A DNA stretch of 5,533 bases, taken from the NCBI GenBank assembly GCA_938041615.1, contig CALISV010000056.1:1-5533 (forward strand), read 5' to 3'. The DNA is from an uncultured Campylobacter sp. Lineage in GTDB: Bacteria > Campylobacterota > Campylobacteria > Campylobacterales > Campylobacteraceae. The notes under the pieces are model-generated. The model did no database searches. It was given only the letters and a program-made list of their open reading frames with translations, and had not been told where the DNA came from. The translations under genes and the position numbers were made by a program. How positions within the stretch are numbered: position 1 is the first letter of the stretch; every line of letters starts with the position of its first letter. Shown here piece after piece: positions 3,686-5,533 of the stretch.

Positions 3686-5533
3686 ATGAAAAGACGAGAT
3701 TTCATCAAATTTTCGGCCTTGGCGGCTACGGCTGCGCAGGCTAGTAGGATAGAGGGCGTCAAACAGACGATTTTTGATAACAAAAAGGTATTCGGCGCAA
3801 ACAGATTCGGCCCGTTTTGGGCAAATTTAAACTCATCGCAGATCGTTTCTGTTAGCGATTTTGAGGGCGATAAATTTCCAAACACGATGAACTACAGCCT
3901 GCCTGACTCCGTGCAAAATGAGGCTCGCGTGCTCTATCCGATGGTGCGTAAAAGCTACCTAAAGGCAAAAGGCGCGGCAAAGAGCGAACTGCGCGGTAAA
4001 GAGGAGTTCGTGCGCGTTAGCTGGGATGTAGCGCTCGATCTAGCGGCGAAGGCTCTAAAAGAAAACTTCGACAAATACGGCGCCGAGGCGATTTATGGCG
4101 AGTGCTACTGGTGGGGCGGCAGCGGCAAGGTCAGCTGGGGTCGTACGGTCGCGCACAGGATGCTAAAAGTACTAGGCGGCTACGTGGAAGAAAGCGGCGA
4201 CTACTCGACCGGAGCGGGTCTAGTCATCATGCCTCACGTGCTAGGCGGTAGCGCGGTTTACGACGCGCCGACGAAGTGGAAAGCCATCGTCAAAAACGCT
4301 AAAAACGTGGTATTTTGGGGTACCGATCCTATCGTAACCAACCAAATCTCATCAGTCCCTCCGACTCACGACGGCTACTTAGGCATGCAGGAGCTCAAAA
4401 AATCGGACATCAAAACCTATAGCGTAAACGTCATGATAAACGACACCGCGCGCTACTACGGCAGCGAAAACATCATCGTACGCCCAAATACCGACACTGC
4501 GCTCATCATCGGCATGTGCCATTATCTGTTTACGAACAACCTCTACGACGAGGAATTTATCAAAAAATACACGGTCGGATTTAATAAATTTAAAGACTAC
4601 TTCCTCGGCACGCAGGACAAAGTCGTAAAAGACATCGAGTGGGCGAGCAAAATTTGCGGCGTACCTGCGGGCACGATAGCGCAGTTTGCTACGCGCCTGG
4701 CTAAAGAGCCTACGACCGTACTGATCGGCCGCGCGCTACAAAGAGCCGACCACGGCGAGCAGCCTTTCTGGGCGCTAGTGGTGCTAAATGCGATGCTAGG
4801 ACACGTGGGTAAGGAGGGGCTAGGATTTGAGTTTAGCCTAGGATACGACTCCGCGGGCGCTACGGACAAGATCGCTCCGGTACTAAAAGGCCTAAGCACG
4901 CGTATCGACGAGAAATACGAAAACATTGACGGCGCGCCGTGGAAAACGACTAAAAACATCACTATCCCGTCCTCTCGCAGCATCGAGGCGCTAGAGCATC
5001 CGGGCAAAGAGATTGACTACGACGGCACTAAGATCAAGCTGCCGCACATGAGGGTCGCATACATGGCCTCAGGTTCGATGTTTACGCGCCACCAGGACGT
5101 AAATAACATCGTAAAACAGTGGCGTAAATTTGACACCGTTGTCACCGCCGAGCCATACTGGACTAGCACCGCAAAATTTAGCGACATCGTGCTGCCGGTA
5201 GCTATCGAGGTCGAGAGAAACGACATCAACCAAACGGGCGCTACGGGCGAATACATCGTGGCTTATAGGCCGGCGATAGAGCCGATGGGCGAGAGCAAGA
5301 GCGACTTTTGGATCTGCGAGCAAATTTGCAAACGCTGGGGCAGAGGCGAGGTATTTAGCGAGGGCAAGGACGAGCTAGGCTGGATGAAGGAATTTTACGC
5401 CGACGCGGCCGAGCAGGCTAAGGGGCTAAGTTTAACCATGCCTAGCTTTGAGGAATTTTACGAAAAAGGCTACGTTAGATTTGAAAAAGACAACGCGGAA
5501 ACCGAGCTTTATACGCGTCTAGCGGCCTTCCGC
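3686..5533 (+). CDS. torA: Periplasmic molybdopterin oxidoreductase, TMAO/DMSO reductase (TorA/DorA/BisC) family, 3' end outside the window
   Basis: 616 codons are open to the window edge; family members are about 800-840 residues, so the C-terminal part, including much of the last cofactor-binding domain, is missing. It starts with a twin-arginine signal (KRRDFIKFSALAATAAQA, residues 2-19), so it is exported folded with its bis-MGD molybdenum cofactor. Family landmarks are in order: RVLYPMVRKSYL (81-92), YGECYWWGGSG (137-147), GDYSTGAG (171-178) whose S174 is the expected molybdenum ligand, MPHVLGG (182-188), FWGTDPIVTNQ (210-220), GRALQRADHGEQ (348-359) and PYWTSTAKFSDIVLPVA (490-506). No N-terminal cysteine cluster for an iron-sulfur centre is present, as expected for this type. 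It reduces TMAO, DMSO or related N- and S-oxides, taking electrons from the upstream cytochrome; the pair matches C. jejuni Cj0265c/Cj0264c. AAGGGAG at 3673-3679 and an in-frame stop at 3668-3670 fix the start. The substrate cannot be decided from sequence. Confidence 0.93.
   Translation, partial: MKRRDFIKFSALAATAAQASRIEGVKQTIFDNKKVFGANRFGPFWANLNSSQIVSVSDFEGDKFPNTMNYSLPDSVQNEARVLYPMVRKSYLKAKGAAKSELRGKEEFVRVSWDVALDLAAKALKENFDKYGAEAIYGECYWWGGSGKVSWGRTVAHRMLKVLGGYVEESGDYSTGAGLVIMPHVLGGSAVYDAPTKWKAIVKNAKNVVFWGTDPIVTNQISSVPPTHDGYLGMQELKKSDIKTYSVNVMINDTARYYGSENIIVRPNTDTALIIGMCHYLFTNNLYDEEFIKKYTVGFNKFKDYFLGTQDKVVKDIEWASKICGVPAGTIAQFATRLAKEPTTVLIGRALQRADHGEQPFWALVVLNAMLGHVGKEGLGFEFSLGYDSAGATDKIAPVLKGLSTRIDEKYENIDGAPWKTTKNITIPSSRSIEALEHPGKEIDYDGTKIKLPHMRVAYMASGSMFTRHQDVNNIVKQWRKFDTVVTAEPYWTSTAKFSDIVLPVAIEVERNDINQTGATGEYIVAYRPAIEPMGESKSDFWICEQICKRWGRGEVFSEGKDELGWMKEFYADAAEQAKGLSLTMPSFEEFYEKGYVRFEKDNAETELYTRLAAFR

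Noticed and set aside
3568..3744. TTG-initiated 58-codon frame with an AAGGGA ribosome-binding site
   Set aside because: It runs 59 bp into torA in another frame, and its product shows no family features. The apparent ribosome-binding site is better seen as part of the direct repeat.
3667..3885. Antisense open frame opposite the torA start
   Set aside because: It overlaps the Tat signal coding region, has no plausible start context and resembles no known family.
4597..5323. Three antisense open frames opposite torA
   Set aside because: They are mirror images of a long, well-conserved GC-rich coding region and encode no recognisable motifs.

Overview
The window looks like a chromosomal segment of a Campylobacter species of the higher-GC, host-associated group (showae/rectus/curvus/gracilis type) rather than C. 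jejuni. The evidence is the dense AAATTTG/CAAATTT motif between genes, coding DNA of roughly 45-57% GC against AT-rich spacers, and gene content matching known Campylobacter loci. The species call is inference. All supported genes lie on the + strand.

Bases 1-218 hold a possible 3' end of an upstream gene (2-61), then a leader with a near-consensus Fur box (139-153) and a TATAAT hexamer (184-189). Bases 219-1762 are a tight three-gene operon: a DUF2325 protein, an uncharacterised 238-residue protein and a long-chain flavodoxin (fldA), with gaps of 3 and 11 bp and a clear intrinsic terminator at 1777-1800. The layout suggests that iron limitation switches on flavodoxin together with two small proteins of unknown role. 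From memory, C. jejuni has the same order (Cj1384c-Cj1383c-fldA).

Bases 2056-2571 are luxS as a single-gene unit: its own leader with stacked AT palindromes, complete metal and catalytic residues, and an intrinsic terminator at 2587-2608.

Bases 2780-5533 are a periplasmic reductase locus: a 191-residue monohaem cytochrome c whose haem region resembles the C-terminal domain of TorC, then a Tat-exported molybdoenzyme of the TorA/DorA/BisC family, cut off by the window end after 616 codons. This corresponds to the C. jejuni Cj0265c/Cj0264c pair that reduces TMAO and DMSO. Electrons would pass from the cytochrome to the molybdoenzyme in the periplasm; no NapC-type tetrahaem quinol dehydrogenase is seen here.

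The most interesting unexplained structure is regulatory. A perfect 11-bp inverted repeat overlaps the likely promoter of the cytochrome gene. The 330-bp spacer between cytochrome and reductase holds two sets of competing hairpins and a GC-rich 106-bp segment bracketed by a 10-bp direct repeat that duplicates the ribosome-binding region of torA. A near-perfect palindrome spans the fldA start codon. No CRISPR array, tRNA, rRNA or insertion sequence was seen.
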